Shown here in pieces: positions 42,488-50,913 of a stretch of DNA of 64,000 nt (positions are counted from its first letter, which is position 1; every line of letters starts with the position of its first letter). Position numbers and translations under genes: made by a program. The stretch comes from Lacibacter cauensis. Its GTDB lineage: Bacteria > Bacteroidota > Bacteroidia > Chitinophagales > Chitinophagaceae. Below the pieces are notes generated by a model, which did no database searches, was not told where the DNA came from, and saw nothing but the letters and a program-made list of their open reading frames with translations. Location: contig NZ_VLLE01000004.1 of NCBI RefSeq assembly GCF_007830055.1, forward strand, positions 277,248-341,247. Direction: 5' to 3'.

Positions 42488-44827
42488 ATGTATTCGTTAT
42501 ACAAGGTATGTGTTGTGCTGTTGTTTGCACTCACTGCTCAGCAGCTATCTGCACAAACCATCATCAAAGGCAAACTCATCGACAGCCTCAGTAAAGAACC
42601 TGTACAGGGAGCAACCATTCGTTGTACCACTGTTAACTGTAACTGCAGCTGCAGCAGTAATGCAGCGGGTGAATTTACGATGCACTGCAAAAGCAATTGC
42701 AGCGAACTGTCTGTAACATCCATTGGTTACAGCAACCGTGTTTTCAAAACTGATCGCAACCAATTACTTCTTACCCTCGCTCCTGCTGTTTCCTTTTTAC
42801 AGGATGTAGTGGTGTCGGCTAACAGAGGCGAAGCTGTTAAACGTTCGCTGGCGCCTGTTGCCATCAGCACACTCAGTAACCGTATGATTCAAGATGCAAA
42901 ACCTGTTACAATTGACCAGGTATTAAACAAGATCAGCGGCGTAAACATGGTGAGTCTTGGCAATGAGCAACACCAGATGAGCATTCGTCAACCGATGACC
43001 ACCAAAAGCTTGTTCCTGTATCTGGAAGATGGTATTCCTGTACGTACAACAGGCTTATTTAATCACAATGCCTTGCTGGAAATGAACATGAGTTCGGTTA
43101 AAAGCATTGAAGTGATCAAAGGACCTTCCTCTTCGTTGTATGGCAGTGAAGCCATTGGCGGCGTGGTGAACTTTATCAGTATTGCGCCAACAGCACTACC
43201 GGTTTTGAAAATATCGTTGCAGGGTAACAATATTGGTTACAAACGAAGCGATCTGATTACTTCGTTTCAACAAGGCAAATGGGGTGTTGCACTCAGCGGC
43301 TATTATGCCGATAAACAAAACGGCTACCTGGAGTATAGCGATTTTCATAAAGGCACGGCTACTGCAAGAATTGATTATCGCTTTTCTGATAAAACTATTT
43401 TGAGCAACAGTGCAACCTGGCTCAACTATTACAGCGATATGTCGGGCGGTATTGACAGTACGATGTTTGCCAATAAAACATTTAAGAACCTGCAAACATT
43501 TACTTATCGCAAGGTGAATGCATTTCGATATCACTCTACTTTAACGCACCAATGGAATGCACAAAGCAAGACCACGGTTACAGTTTTGTACAGGGAAAAC
43601 AGTATTGGTCAAAACCCTGCTTACAGGGTAAAAGATGATTACCGGAAAGTGGGCGCAGTATACAAAGGACAAAAAGATCTTGCGCATGGCGAAATCAATG
43701 AAAGCCGATTTAACAGCTATTCTTTTATAGCACAGCATAAACAAAACTTCAACTGGAAGAAAGCTGTGTTGATTGCCGGTGTAAATACCGATCTCAGTCC
43801 TTCAACTTACAACGCCAACTATATCCGCATACAAAAAGATACGGTTACAAAAAAGTATGTCAGCTATCAAAGCACCGATAGTGTATTAACCAATTACGCA
43901 ACCAAGCTCAACAACTATGCAGCGTTTGCCAGTTTCGAATTCAGTCCGCTGGAGAAGTTGCGCATTGTTGCTTCACTGCGTTACGATCTGTTTCAATACA
44001 AATTCAACAATCACTTAACGCCATCTGCATTCAGCGGTTCGCCCGATACGACGAATGTATTCAAGCGTTTCAGCCCGAAGATTGGTTTTACTTATAACTT
44101 TTCGAACAACATTGGTATTTATGCCAACTACAGCGAAGGTTTTGTACCGCCGCAGGTAACAGAAATGTACACCGGTGTGCAGGTGCCGAAACTTGATGCT
44201 TCTGTTTTTTATAACTATGAAGCCGGTGGATGGATCGCCTTACTGAAAAACAAACTGAGTGCTGATGTGAGCATATACAATCTTACCGGCACCAACGAAA
44301 TCATTTCGGTGAAACTCGATGATGGTTCATTCGCTAATCAGAATGCAGGTAAAACACAGCATCGTGGTGTGGAGTTTGGCATCAATGCAAATCCTGTAAA
44401 GGATGTTACACTGCGTTTCAGCGGTGCGTACAGCAAACACATTTTTATTTACTACACAGAGAAAGGCATCAGCTATAGCAATAATCAGATGAACAATGCG
44501 CCTAACTGGATCTGGAATACCGAGCTCTGGTACAAGCCTTCTTTCGTAAAAGGTTTGCGTATGGGTTTGGAGTGGCAGCATGTAGGCAAGTACTTTGCTG
44601 ACCCCAAAAATACAGCCACTTACAACGGTTATGATGTGTTGCATGCAAGAGCCGGATACCGCATCAGAAATTTTGAAGTGTGGGTGAATGTGATGAATGT
44701 AACCAACCGTTACTACTCCTACATCACAACCAAAAGTGCTTTCGGCTACAGTTACCAGTTAGCAGAACCAAGACATATTAACCTGGGTGTTTCATTTGAT
44801 TTCGCTCAACTAAAAAAACGCAATTAA
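42488..44827 (+). CDS. TonB-dependent receptor with Cys-rich N-terminal domain
   Basis: A 779-residue outer-membrane receptor. Signal peptide to LSAQ (22), then a CarboxypepD_reg-like domain with six cysteines (46, 51, 53, 55, 67, 71) and His66 in about 26 residues, pattern CTTVNCNCSC and HCKSNC. The plug follows (SNRMIQDAKPVTIDQVLNKISG, RQPMTTKSLFLYLEDGIPVR, SSSLYGSEAIGG) and a barrel ending HINLGVSFDF. The Cys-rich domain faces the periplasm. Most receptor domains of this type have no cysteines. The neighbouring small Cys-rich protein and the CCxCC lipoprotein suggest a shared metal or thiol role. Confidence 0.88.
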   Translation: MYSLYKVCVVLLFALTAQQLSAQTIIKGKLIDSLSKEPVQGATIRCTTVNCNCSCSSNAAGEFTMHCKSNCSELSVTSIGYSNRVFKTDRNQLLLTLAPAVSFLQDVVVSANRGEAVKRSLAPVAISTLSNRMIQDAKPVTIDQVLNKISGVNMVSLGNEQHQMSIRQPMTTKSLFLYLEDGIPVRTTGLFNHNALLEMNMSSVKSIEVIKGPSSSLYGSEAIGGVVNFISIAPTALPVLKISLQGNNIGYKRSDLITSFQQGKWGVALSGYYADKQNGYLEYSDFHKGTATARIDYRFSDKTILSNSATWLNYYSDMSGGIDSTMFANKTFKNLQTFTYRKVNAFRYHSTLTHQWNAQSKTTVTVLYRENSIGQNPAYRVKDDYRKVGAVYKGQKDLAHGEINESRFNSYSFIAQHKQNFNWKKAVLIAGVNTDLSPSTYNANYIRIQKDTVTKKYVSYQSTDSVLTNYATKLNNYAAFASFEFSPLEKLRIVASLRYDLFQYKFNNHLTPSAFSGSPDTTNVFKRFSPKIGFTYNFSNNIGIYANYSEGFVPPQVTEMYTGVQVPKLDASVFYNYEAGGWIALLKNKLSADVSIYNLTGTNEIISVKLDDGSFANQNAGKTQHRGVEFGINANPVKDVTLRFSGAYSKHIFIYYTEKGISYSNNQMNNAPNWIWNTELWYKPSFVKGLRMGLEWQHVGKYFADPKNTATYNGYDVLHARAGYRIRNFEVWVNVMNVTNRYYSYITTKSAFGYSYQLAEPRHINLGVSFDFAQLKKRN

Positions 44828-44830
44828 CAC

Positions 44831-46039
44831 ATGAAATACATTTTTATTCTAACAATAGCTGTCGTTGTTTTTACTGCATGTAAAACAGGCAACGGCGAAT
44901 TACAACTTACAACCAGTGAATCTATTTTAGTCGATACCATTCCCGGCTCCTGTCCTTACCTTACAAAGGACAGTAAGGGTAATGTGTTGCTCAGCTGGGT
45001 ACGCAGCATCAATGATTCTTCTTCGATTTTTTGTTATGCTGTATCAACCGATGGGAAAACATTTTCTGCACCGGTTCGTATTCCCACCAGTACCAATATT
45101 CATCCGCATGCAGAAAACTTACCGAAGATCATTGCCAAGCCATCGGGTGAATTGATTGCTTTATGGGGTGCTGCCAATCCCAACCCAAAGAACAAATATT
45201 CCGGTTTGGTTTTTTACAGTCAATCGTTTGACAATGGAACAACATGGAGTACGGCCAAACAATTAACAACAGATACAGCCAGTTTCGATCAACGGTATTA
45301 CGATGTGGCGTTGTTGCCCGATGGTGAAGCGGGCATCATCTGGCTCGACAACCGCAAGGCCACAACCAAAGAAGGTTCGGGTTTATATTTTGCACGCACT
45401 GCAGGTGCCAATGGATTCCAAAACGAGCAACGCATCAGTCAGCTTTGCTGCCAGTGTTGCCGCACACAGTTGTTTATTGATACAAAGGGTGGTATCCATG
45501 CTATTTATCGTGGCATCATCAACGACAGCATCAGGGATATGATGCATATTGTTTCAACTGATAATGGAAAAAGTTTTACCGAACCCATCCGCATCAGTAA
45601 TGATAACTGGGTGCTGAAGGGTTGTCCGCATACCGGCCCATCGATGACAGAAAACAAAACAGGTTTGCATTTTGCCTGGTTTACAGGAGCCGGTAAGAAA
45701 GGTTGTTATTTCACCAGCTCATCCAACAACGGACAAAGCTTTGCAGCAGCAGACAGTGTAAGCAGCAACGGGTCGCATCCGCAGCTTACCCAACTCAGCA
45801 ACGGAACGTTACTGCTTGTATGGGATGAAGCAATACAAGTAAACAGCAAAAGCTATAAACGTATTGCTGCGCAGTTACGGGACGAGCAAGGAAAAAATAT
45901 AGGTAGAACGTTTCTTACGGCAGACAGCACGGTTGCCAGTTATCCTGTTCTTGTGGCTTTACCTTCTAATAAAGTGCTGCTTGCCTATACAGCGAAAAAA
46001 GCTGAAAAGAATTATATCCGTTATACCTCTATTGAGTAA
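44831..46039 (+). CDS. BNR-repeat lipoprotein with a CCxCC motif
   Basis: A 402-residue lipoprotein: lipobox VFTAC (Cys16), then a beta-propeller of the sialidase/BNR type with Asp-box-like turns (SFDNGTTWS, STDNGKSFT, SSNNGQSFA). A cysteine cluster CCQCC lies at 206-210, and CPH (Cys265, His267) in GCPHTGPS further on, which may come together on the propeller top as a metal site. Sialidase catalytic residues were not identified, so annotation as exo-alpha-sialidase would be from repeats only. It is 3 bp after the receptor gene. Confidence 0.8.
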   Translation: MKYIFILTIAVVVFTACKTGNGELQLTTSESILVDTIPGSCPYLTKDSKGNVLLSWVRSINDSSSIFCYAVSTDGKTFSAPVRIPTSTNIHPHAENLPKIIAKPSGELIALWGAANPNPKNKYSGLVFYSQSFDNGTTWSTAKQLTTDTASFDQRYYDVALLPDGEAGIIWLDNRKATTKEGSGLYFARTAGANGFQNEQRISQLCCQCCRTQLFIDTKGGIHAIYRGIINDSIRDMMHIVSTDNGKSFTEPIRISNDNWVLKGCPHTGPSMTENKTGLHFAWFTGAGKKGCYFTSSSNNGQSFAAADSVSSNGSHPQLTQLSNGTLLLVWDEAIQVNSKSYKRIAAQLRDEQGKNIGRTFLTADSTVASYPVLVALPSNKVLLAYTAKKAEKNYIRYTSIE

Positions 46040-46063
46040 GCAACTGCATTAGTTCACAACAAC

Positions 46064-46091
46064 AAAAGCCCATCGCTTGCGATGGGCTTTT
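46064..46091 (+). terminator. Terminator of the Cys-rich operon
   Basis: An 11-bp stem AAAAGCCCATC / GATGGGCTTTT, extendable by GC pairs in the loop, then GTTTG. It ends the three-gene operon. Confidence 0.85.
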
Positions 46092-46177
46092 GTTTGAGCA
46101 GCTTTCCAATGTTAAGTTTTTACGCATCATTGTTTTGCTGCAAAGCATAGCGTACTTTTTAACCAAATACAAGCAGT

Positions 46178-46348
46178 ATGAACTGGCCTGTTCTTATTAT
46201 CGTTGGCATTGCATTACTTCTTCTTATTGTCTTCCTCGTTCGCCGGAATCAAAAAGATGAACAGGAGTTTGAGCAACAGCTTAACAACGATTACCACAAA
46301 ACAAAAGATGAAGAAGGCGATGTGGAAACCGACAACAGCCTGCGTTAA
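46178..46348 (+). CDS. Small one-helix membrane protein
   Basis: A 56-residue open frame not covered by longer ones: MNWPVLIIVGIALLLLIVFL forms a membrane helix, followed by RRNQKDEQEFEQQLNND and an acidic tail ending NSLR. The layout (helix, positive RR stop-transfer, charged tail) is that of short membrane proteins widely predicted in Bacteroidota. The start is ATG. It is 139 bp after the BNR gene and behind its terminator, so it is separately transcribed. The function is unknown. Confidence 0.65.
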   Translation: MNWPVLIIVGIALLLLIVFLVRRNQKDEQEFEQQLNNDYHKTKDEEGDVETDNSLR

Positions 46349-46366
46349 TGCACAACATTCTGTTGC

Positions 46367-47419
46367 TTAATTGGCAACCTGTATGGCCTGTCGTGAAAGA
46401 AACAGGTCAAGATTTTTTTCCAATACCGCCGTGGAAAGTGTAAGGTTGCAGGCGTTCGGCCCTTCAATCAACTTATTGGAATCGGGTTCGCCAAACTGGT
46501 AGTAATAATCCAGCTGCATGGCATCGGCCAGGTGCCAGAAGCATTGGTTTTGATAGATGCCATTCCTCCTGAACTCCATCAGTGCGGCACCGGGTTGCAT
46601 AAAAAATGCATTGGCCAGTCCGGCTCCGTGAATGGAAGCAACAATGGAAGCCGATTGCGCCAGCTGCACCTGTTCTTTAATTGATAATTTTTCAAATCGC
46701 AGAATCTCAAAGCCGTAATCGAAAAACACAGCCTGCACTTCATGTTCATTGAGCAGCCTCCGGTGTGTTGCCTGTTCCCGGCTGATGTAAATACGTTTTG
46801 CGTTGTTTTGCGCATGCAGGGGAAAGGTTTTGTACAACTGTTTCTTCAACTGCAGCATTAACGAATCGTGTATACGACCCGATTGCACAGGCCTTTCAAT
46901 AATGGTAAGACTTTTTATCCTGTGCATGGTATGCTGTTGTATCCACTCAATTGCAGGAGGCAACAGTCCCAGCATCTTCAGTATTTCAATGCCGTTTGTA
47001 TGCACATACGGCGTATCGGGTAACAGAAACACATGCGTACCGAATAAGTGTTTTGCAGCATACAGCCGGGGCAGAAAATCGCAGATGAAGTTGTAATGAT
47101 TACTTGCAGTGCCATCAAAACACAATGCATACGGAACATCGGGCATCTTTTTCTTCGACCAAAAAAGAATCTGTGTCAGATTTTTAAACAAGCCCTTCTG
47201 TCTTGCAGCAAACTTTGAAACAGGTAAGAGTTTTAAAGCCGCATCGAACACAAGTCCTTCATTATTTACAAGTACATTGTGGTAATGATCTGCTGTTATA
47301 TAGTTGGTTTGATAGTGAAATTCATCTTTACAAAAATCAAAATCGCCCTGTTTAAAATTCACGGGCATTTTCCGGTAAACAGCTTCTGCACGGTGTAAAA
47401 TAGGTAAAGATTCTGCCAT
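46367..47419 (-). CDS. Glycosyltransferase family 61 protein
   Basis: A 350-residue cytoplasmic protein. The C-terminal half has the GT61 (DUF563) motif ASIVASIHGAGLANAFFMQPGAALMEF, and upstream NAKRIYISREQATHRRLLNE, typical of the sugar-nucleotide-binding half of this family. Bacterial members attach sugars to capsule or other surface polysaccharides. The acceptor and sugar are unknown. It converges on the small membrane protein gene. Confidence 0.85.
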   Translation of the reverse strand: MAESLPILHRAEAVYRKMPVNFKQGDFDFCKDEFHYQTNYITADHYHNVLVNNEGLVFDAALKLLPVSKFAARQKGLFKNLTQILFWSKKKMPDVPYALCFDGTASNHYNFICDFLPRLYAAKHLFGTHVFLLPDTPYVHTNGIEILKMLGLLPPAIEWIQQHTMHRIKSLTIIERPVQSGRIHDSLMLQLKKQLYKTFPLHAQNNAKRIYISREQATHRRLLNEHEVQAVFFDYGFEILRFEKLSIKEQVQLAQSASIVASIHGAGLANAFFMQPGAALMEFRRNGIYQNQCFWHLADAMQLDYYYQFGEPDSNKLIEGPNACNLTLSTAVLEKNLDLFLSRQAIQVAN

Positions 47420-47455
47420 AGATTAACAATCTGATACGTTGGTAAATAAATGTTC

Positions 47456-47626
47456 TCAGCTAAGCGCAAACAAAATAGGTGATGCAACGAGATAATATTT
47501 CAATTGATTACCAAAACTGAAATTCGATTTAACAGGCGTGAACATAAACCCATAACTGTGTTTCGGGCCGCAACAAGAAGCGGAAAAATTTTCGTGATGT
47601 TTTAAACCTTTGTCGTCTTTATCCAT
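47456..47626 (-). CDS. Possible small protein, unknown
   Basis: A 56-residue open frame on the minus strand upstream of the GT61 gene: MDKDDKGLKHHENFSASCCG, then PKHSYGFMFTPVKSNFSF and a hydrophobic tail YYLVASPILFALS. The content looks protein-like, but codon usage cannot be judged on so short a stretch and there is no clear ribosome site. It might be a real peptide gene or chance. Confidence 0.3.
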   Translation of the reverse strand: MDKDDKGLKHHENFSASCCGPKHSYGFMFTPVKSNFSFGNQLKYYLVASPILFALS

Positions 47627-47692
47627 CTTACCAGCGGTTTTTCTACCTTTAGGGAACAGAAAAATCCAAACCAGAAAACCTCTATTCAAACA

Positions 47693-48241
47693 ATGACCCA
47701 ACCCGACGATAAGGAATTATTGCTGCAATTCCACGACCCCGCCACCAAGGAGCGGGCCTATACCCGTATCATTAAAAAATACCAGGAAAAATTATACTGG
47801 CATATCCGCCGCATGGTTGTTGAGCACGAGGATGCCAATGATGTGCTGCAGAATATGTTTATTAAAGTGTGGAACGGGCTGGAGAACTTTCGGGAAGATG
47901 CCCAGCTGTACACCTGGTTGTACCGCATTGCCACCAACGAGAGCCTTACGTTCCTGGAGCAGCGGAAAAAACGTTCGGCCGTATCCATGAACGAAGCCGA
48001 AGCGGGGTTGAGCAATACCATTAAAGCCGATAAACATTTTGATGCCAACCGGTTAGAGTGGAAATTGCAGCTGGCCATTCAGCAGCTGCCCGAAAAACAA
48101 CGGGCTGTCTTTAACCTGCGGTATTACGATGAGATGCCGTATGAAGAAATGAGCAGAGTGCTGGAAACCAGCGAAGGAGCACTAAAAGCCAGCTATCATC
48201 ATGCCGTTAAAAAAATTGAGGATTTTATCCTGAACCGTTAA
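47693..48241 (+). CDS. ECF-type RNA polymerase sigma factor
   Basis: A 182-residue sigma-70 family factor with region 2 (VVEHEDANDVLQNMFIKVWNGLENF) and region 4 (LPEKQRAVFNLRYYDEMPYEEMSRVLETSEGALKASYHHAVKKIE), and no regions 1 or 3. It is followed by a membrane protein gene and a small periplasmic protein gene in the same direction, the standard layout for a sigma factor, its membrane-bound controller and a target. Confidence 0.92.
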   Translation: MTQPDDKELLLQFHDPATKERAYTRIIKKYQEKLYWHIRRMVVEHEDANDVLQNMFIKVWNGLENFREDAQLYTWLYRIATNESLTFLEQRKKRSAVSMNEAEAGLSNTIKADKHFDANRLEWKLQLAIQQLPEKQRAVFNLRYYDEMPYEEMSRVLETSEGALKASYHHAVKKIEDFILNR

Positions 48242-48275
48242 ACCATCGGCCTCTGTAAACATCTATATAAACGAA

Positions 48276-49019
48276 ATGACACGCAGTACAGACATAGTGA
48301 AAGAATTGGAGGCATTAAGCCCTGTGGTGGCACAGATCAATGCCGTGGTTCCCTACCAGGTGCCCGAAGTGTATTTTGAAACGCTGAGCACCGTTGTGAT
48401 GGCCCGTATCGCCGCAGGCGGCAACGAAGAAAACAGCCTGTTACAGATAGCAGGTAAAGTAATGCCGCAGGATGTACCTGCCGGTTATTTTAATTCGCTG
48501 GCTGATACTATTCTTACCAAACTTAAAGCGAATGGCAATAACGTTGCTGTTACCGATGAATTGCAGGAGTTATCGCCTGTATTAGCCGGCATCAGTAAAG
48601 CCAATGTATACGAAGCTCCGGCCGGTTACTTTGATACCCTTACCACTGCCGTTACCGCAAAACTGCAACCCGAAACAAAAGTTGTATCGCTTTCGGTTGC
48701 ACGCAAATGGATGCGTTATGCAGCAGCTGCAGTTGTACTCAGTATGCTTGCATTTGGCATTAACTACTCTTTACAGAAAAAGAACAATGCTGTTGCGGTA
48801 GCTGCAAAAATTAAAACAGAAGCACAGTTTAATCAGCAACTGGCAAGTGTAAGTGATGATGCTATTATCAATTACCTCCAGCTTACTGCCGATACAAAAG
48901 ATGTTGAATCGATTAAGCAATTAATAGATGGCAATCAATTGCCCGAAGAAGCAGATTATATTGATGAAGAGTTCCTTGATGCGTTTATGAAAGAGCTCGA
49001 AGCAAAGCAAACAAATTAA
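48276..49019 (+). CDS. Membrane protein with YF repeats, possible anti-sigma factor
   Basis: A 247-residue protein. Three related repeats come first: VPEVYFETL (about 29-37), VPAGYFNSLADTILTKL (about 68-84) and APAGYFDTLTTAVTAKL (about 112-128), preceded by ELEALSPVVAQI or ELQELSPVLAGI. One membrane helix (about 147-166) and an acidic C-terminal tail follow. It lies 34 bp after an ECF sigma gene, so a role in holding the sigma factor is likely, although it has no ZAS-type zinc motif. Function inferred from position. Confidence 0.65.
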   Translation: MTRSTDIVKELEALSPVVAQINAVVPYQVPEVYFETLSTVVMARIAAGGNEENSLLQIAGKVMPQDVPAGYFNSLADTILTKLKANGNNVAVTDELQELSPVLAGISKANVYEAPAGYFDTLTTAVTAKLQPETKVVSLSVARKWMRYAAAAVVLSMLAFGINYSLQKKNNAVAVAAKIKTEAQFNQQLASVSDDAIINYLQLTADTKDVESIKQLIDGNQLPEEADYIDEEFLDAFMKELEAKQTN

Positions 49020-49039
49020 AAACACTTGAAGAAAAGGTT

Positions 49040-49465
49040 ATGAAAAAGATAGTTACACTTATGATGGTTGTTCTGTTTAGCGCAGGCAGTGTGTTGTATG
49101 CGCAGGAGCAGCCCGATAATAAAGAGCAGGAAAAAATAAAGGCTCTGGAAATAGCATTCATCAGCCGTAAGCTGAACCTTACCGAAAATGAAGCACAACG
49201 TTTCTGGCCCATTTACAACGAGTATAAACGTGATGTACGGCAGGTAATGCTTACACAACGTAACAACCCCAAACGTGATGTTCTAAACGAAGAACAAATG
49301 ATTATTGATGTACGTAAGAAATATAAAGAACGCTTTGTTGGTGTAATAGGACAGCCCAGAATGAATAAATTCTTTGAAGCTGAAAGAGAGTTTCGTGGTG
49401 TGCTGTTGAATCAGCTTAAAAACCGCCCCAATAAGCCAGTGTTGCAACGTCGAAACATAAATTAA
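49040..49465 (+). CDS. Small periplasmic Spy/CpxP-like protein
   Basis: A 141-residue protein with a signal peptide (to VLYAQ) and long charged helices. The motif LNLTENEAQRFWPIYNEYKRD is like the LTxxQ motif of Spy/CpxP-type chaperones. It is the third gene of the ECF sigma operon (20 bp gap), in the position where an envelope-stress protein would be expected. Confidence 0.7.
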   Translation: MKKIVTLMMVVLFSAGSVLYAQEQPDNKEQEKIKALEIAFISRKLNLTENEAQRFWPIYNEYKRDVRQVMLTQRNNPKRDVLNEEQMIIDVRKKYKERFVGVIGQPRMNKFFEAEREFRGVLLNQLKNRPNKPVLQRRNIN

Positions 49466-49527
49466 TTTGGAAAAATTATTTCTTATGCTATAAATTTGCG
49501 AATAGGTGTTTTTCATAGGTTAGCAAC

Positions 49528-49560
49528 GGCCGACTCTTTTCAGGGTTGGCCTATTTTTTT
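49528..49560 (+). terminator. Terminator of the ECF sigma operon
   Basis: A 7-bp stem GGCCGAC / GTTGGCC (one G-U pair) followed by TATTTTTTT. Confidence 0.8.
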
Positions 49561-49685
49561 GCCCGCAAATGCAGGCTGGCAAAGGGTTTCAGTAGTTTAA
49601 CTTAAAAATAAAAAAGCATAAACCTTAGTTGTATAAAGGTTTATGCCTGTATTGTAACCGATGTATCCGAAGCCTGTTGTGCTAA

Positions 49686-50429
49686 CTAAAAGCTGAACAC
49701 CGGTGTTTTAATATCGTGATAGAAAAGAAACTTCCAGTTTTCTTTTTGTCCTTGCTCCCACCATTTCACACGTAAGTCTGCTGCAAGCTTTCCATCAAAA
49801 TCGTACTTGGTTACAAACTTTGTTTTCATTTGAAACAACTGCGGTGCAACATCGCCACCAAAGAAAACGGTTTCGTTGTTTTCTTTAATCCAGAAAGCCT
49901 GGTGCCAGGGGCTGTGTCCGCCGGTCCATTCGTAAAAGATATAATCATCAATGACACCTTCGCTTTCGATGAGTTGCAGTTTATCTGTTTCTGCAAGCAT
50001 ACTTACATCATCAATGGCATATGACTTTGACAATTTGCTCAATGCAATTTCAAGTTCCTGTTTGTTCACTATGTATGTTGCGTTGGGGAAACTGAGAAAA
50101 CGTTGTTGCAACACTGCATCTTCTTTGCTGATACCGCCTGCATGATCTCTGTGCAAATGACTCATGAGTACCTTGGTTACTTCCATTGGATTGATGCCCG
50201 CCTGCATAAGATTATGATGAATCTGTAATGTACCGTCGGGCATGGTAAAGCCGAGTCCGGTATCGAGCAGCAGAATATCTTTTTCGGTTATAACAACGAA
50301 AGGCTGTACTTCAACAAGTAAACTTCCTGCAGGACGATCTTTCAGATTATCTTTTGCCGGATCGAAAGGAACAAACTTTTTGGTGCCATCAACTGTAAAA
50401 CTGCCTTCGGAAAGTGGAATTATTTTCAT
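49686..50429 (-). CDS. Metallo-beta-lactamase-fold hydrolase
   Basis: A 247-residue MBL-fold enzyme. The metal motif HLHRDHAGG (His91, His93, Asp95, His96) is followed by further ligands in WTGGHSPWHQAFW and FFGGDVAPQ. The N-terminus (VVITEKDILLLDTGLGF) is typical of the fold. The substrate is unknown; close cousins are lactonases and hydroxyacyl-thioester hydrolases. It is a single gene. Confidence 0.88.
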   Translation of the reverse strand: MKIIPLSEGSFTVDGTKKFVPFDPAKDNLKDRPAGSLLVEVQPFVVITEKDILLLDTGLGFTMPDGTLQIHHNLMQAGINPMEVTKVLMSHLHRDHAGGISKEDAVLQQRFLSFPNATYIVNKQELEIALSKLSKSYAIDDVSMLAETDKLQLIESEGVIDDYIFYEWTGGHSPWHQAFWIKENNETVFFGGDVAPQLFQMKTKFVTKYDFDGKLAADLRVKWWEQGQKENWKFLFYHDIKTPVFSF

Positions 50430-50569
50430 GTAACTATTTATCGGTTTGTTGCAGGCTAAACCTGCAAGATGTGCATGTTACAGCAACTGTTGTGTACTTG
50501 CTTCTTTAAAACAGAAACAATGCTGCAGTGCTGTGTAAAGCGCTGCAAAGATACAGGCAGGAAAATTAA

Positions 50570-50863
50570 TCAGTTTAATACCAGCTTGGGAGCACCAATC
50601 ATGGAGTCGAAGATAAACAGCTCATCTATTTCGTAACGTACAAACGGGCGGATCGGAAACTCTTCAACAATTGCAATTGCTTCTTCTTCCGAGTTGGCAT
50701 TCAACACCACCCAGCCTTTGCTGCGCACTTCGTTTACAGCGTAGGTTACAATGGTTTCATCACGCATTAATTCATTCACATGCTGACGGTGGGATGGAAT
50801 AATTGCCCAAAAATTTTCTTCGAGCATTGCGGGTAAATAGAAGGTGCAGAGATACTTTTTCAT
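50570..50863 (-). CDS. YciI-like / muconolactone-isomerase-like small protein
   Basis: A 97-residue ferredoxin-like fold protein. The ATG at 50863 (MKKYLCTFYLP) is chosen over one five codons upstream. The layout YLCTFYLP, then IPSHRQHVNELM and GWVVLNANSEEEAIAIVEEFP, then FVRYEIDEL resembles YciI domains, in which the His-Asp pair in the second segment may be catalytic. Here the His is in RQHVNEL. It lies 50 bp downstream of rodA in the same direction; no functional link is evident. Confidence 0.7.
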   Translation of the reverse strand: MKKYLCTFYLPAMLEENFWAIIPSHRQHVNELMRDETIVTYAVNEVRSKGWVVLNANSEEEAIAIVEEFPIRPFVRYEIDELFIFDSMIGAPKLVLN

Positions 50864-50913
50864 ACAATACAAATTCACAGTTCAGGAACATCGAAAAAGA
50901 AATTGTGGCTGTT

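Noticed and set aside
44831-46039. Annotation of the BNR lipoprotein as an active sialidase
   Set aside because: Only the Asp-box repeats fit; the catalytic Arg triad and Tyr/Glu pair were not recognisable, and the Cys motifs suggest another role.
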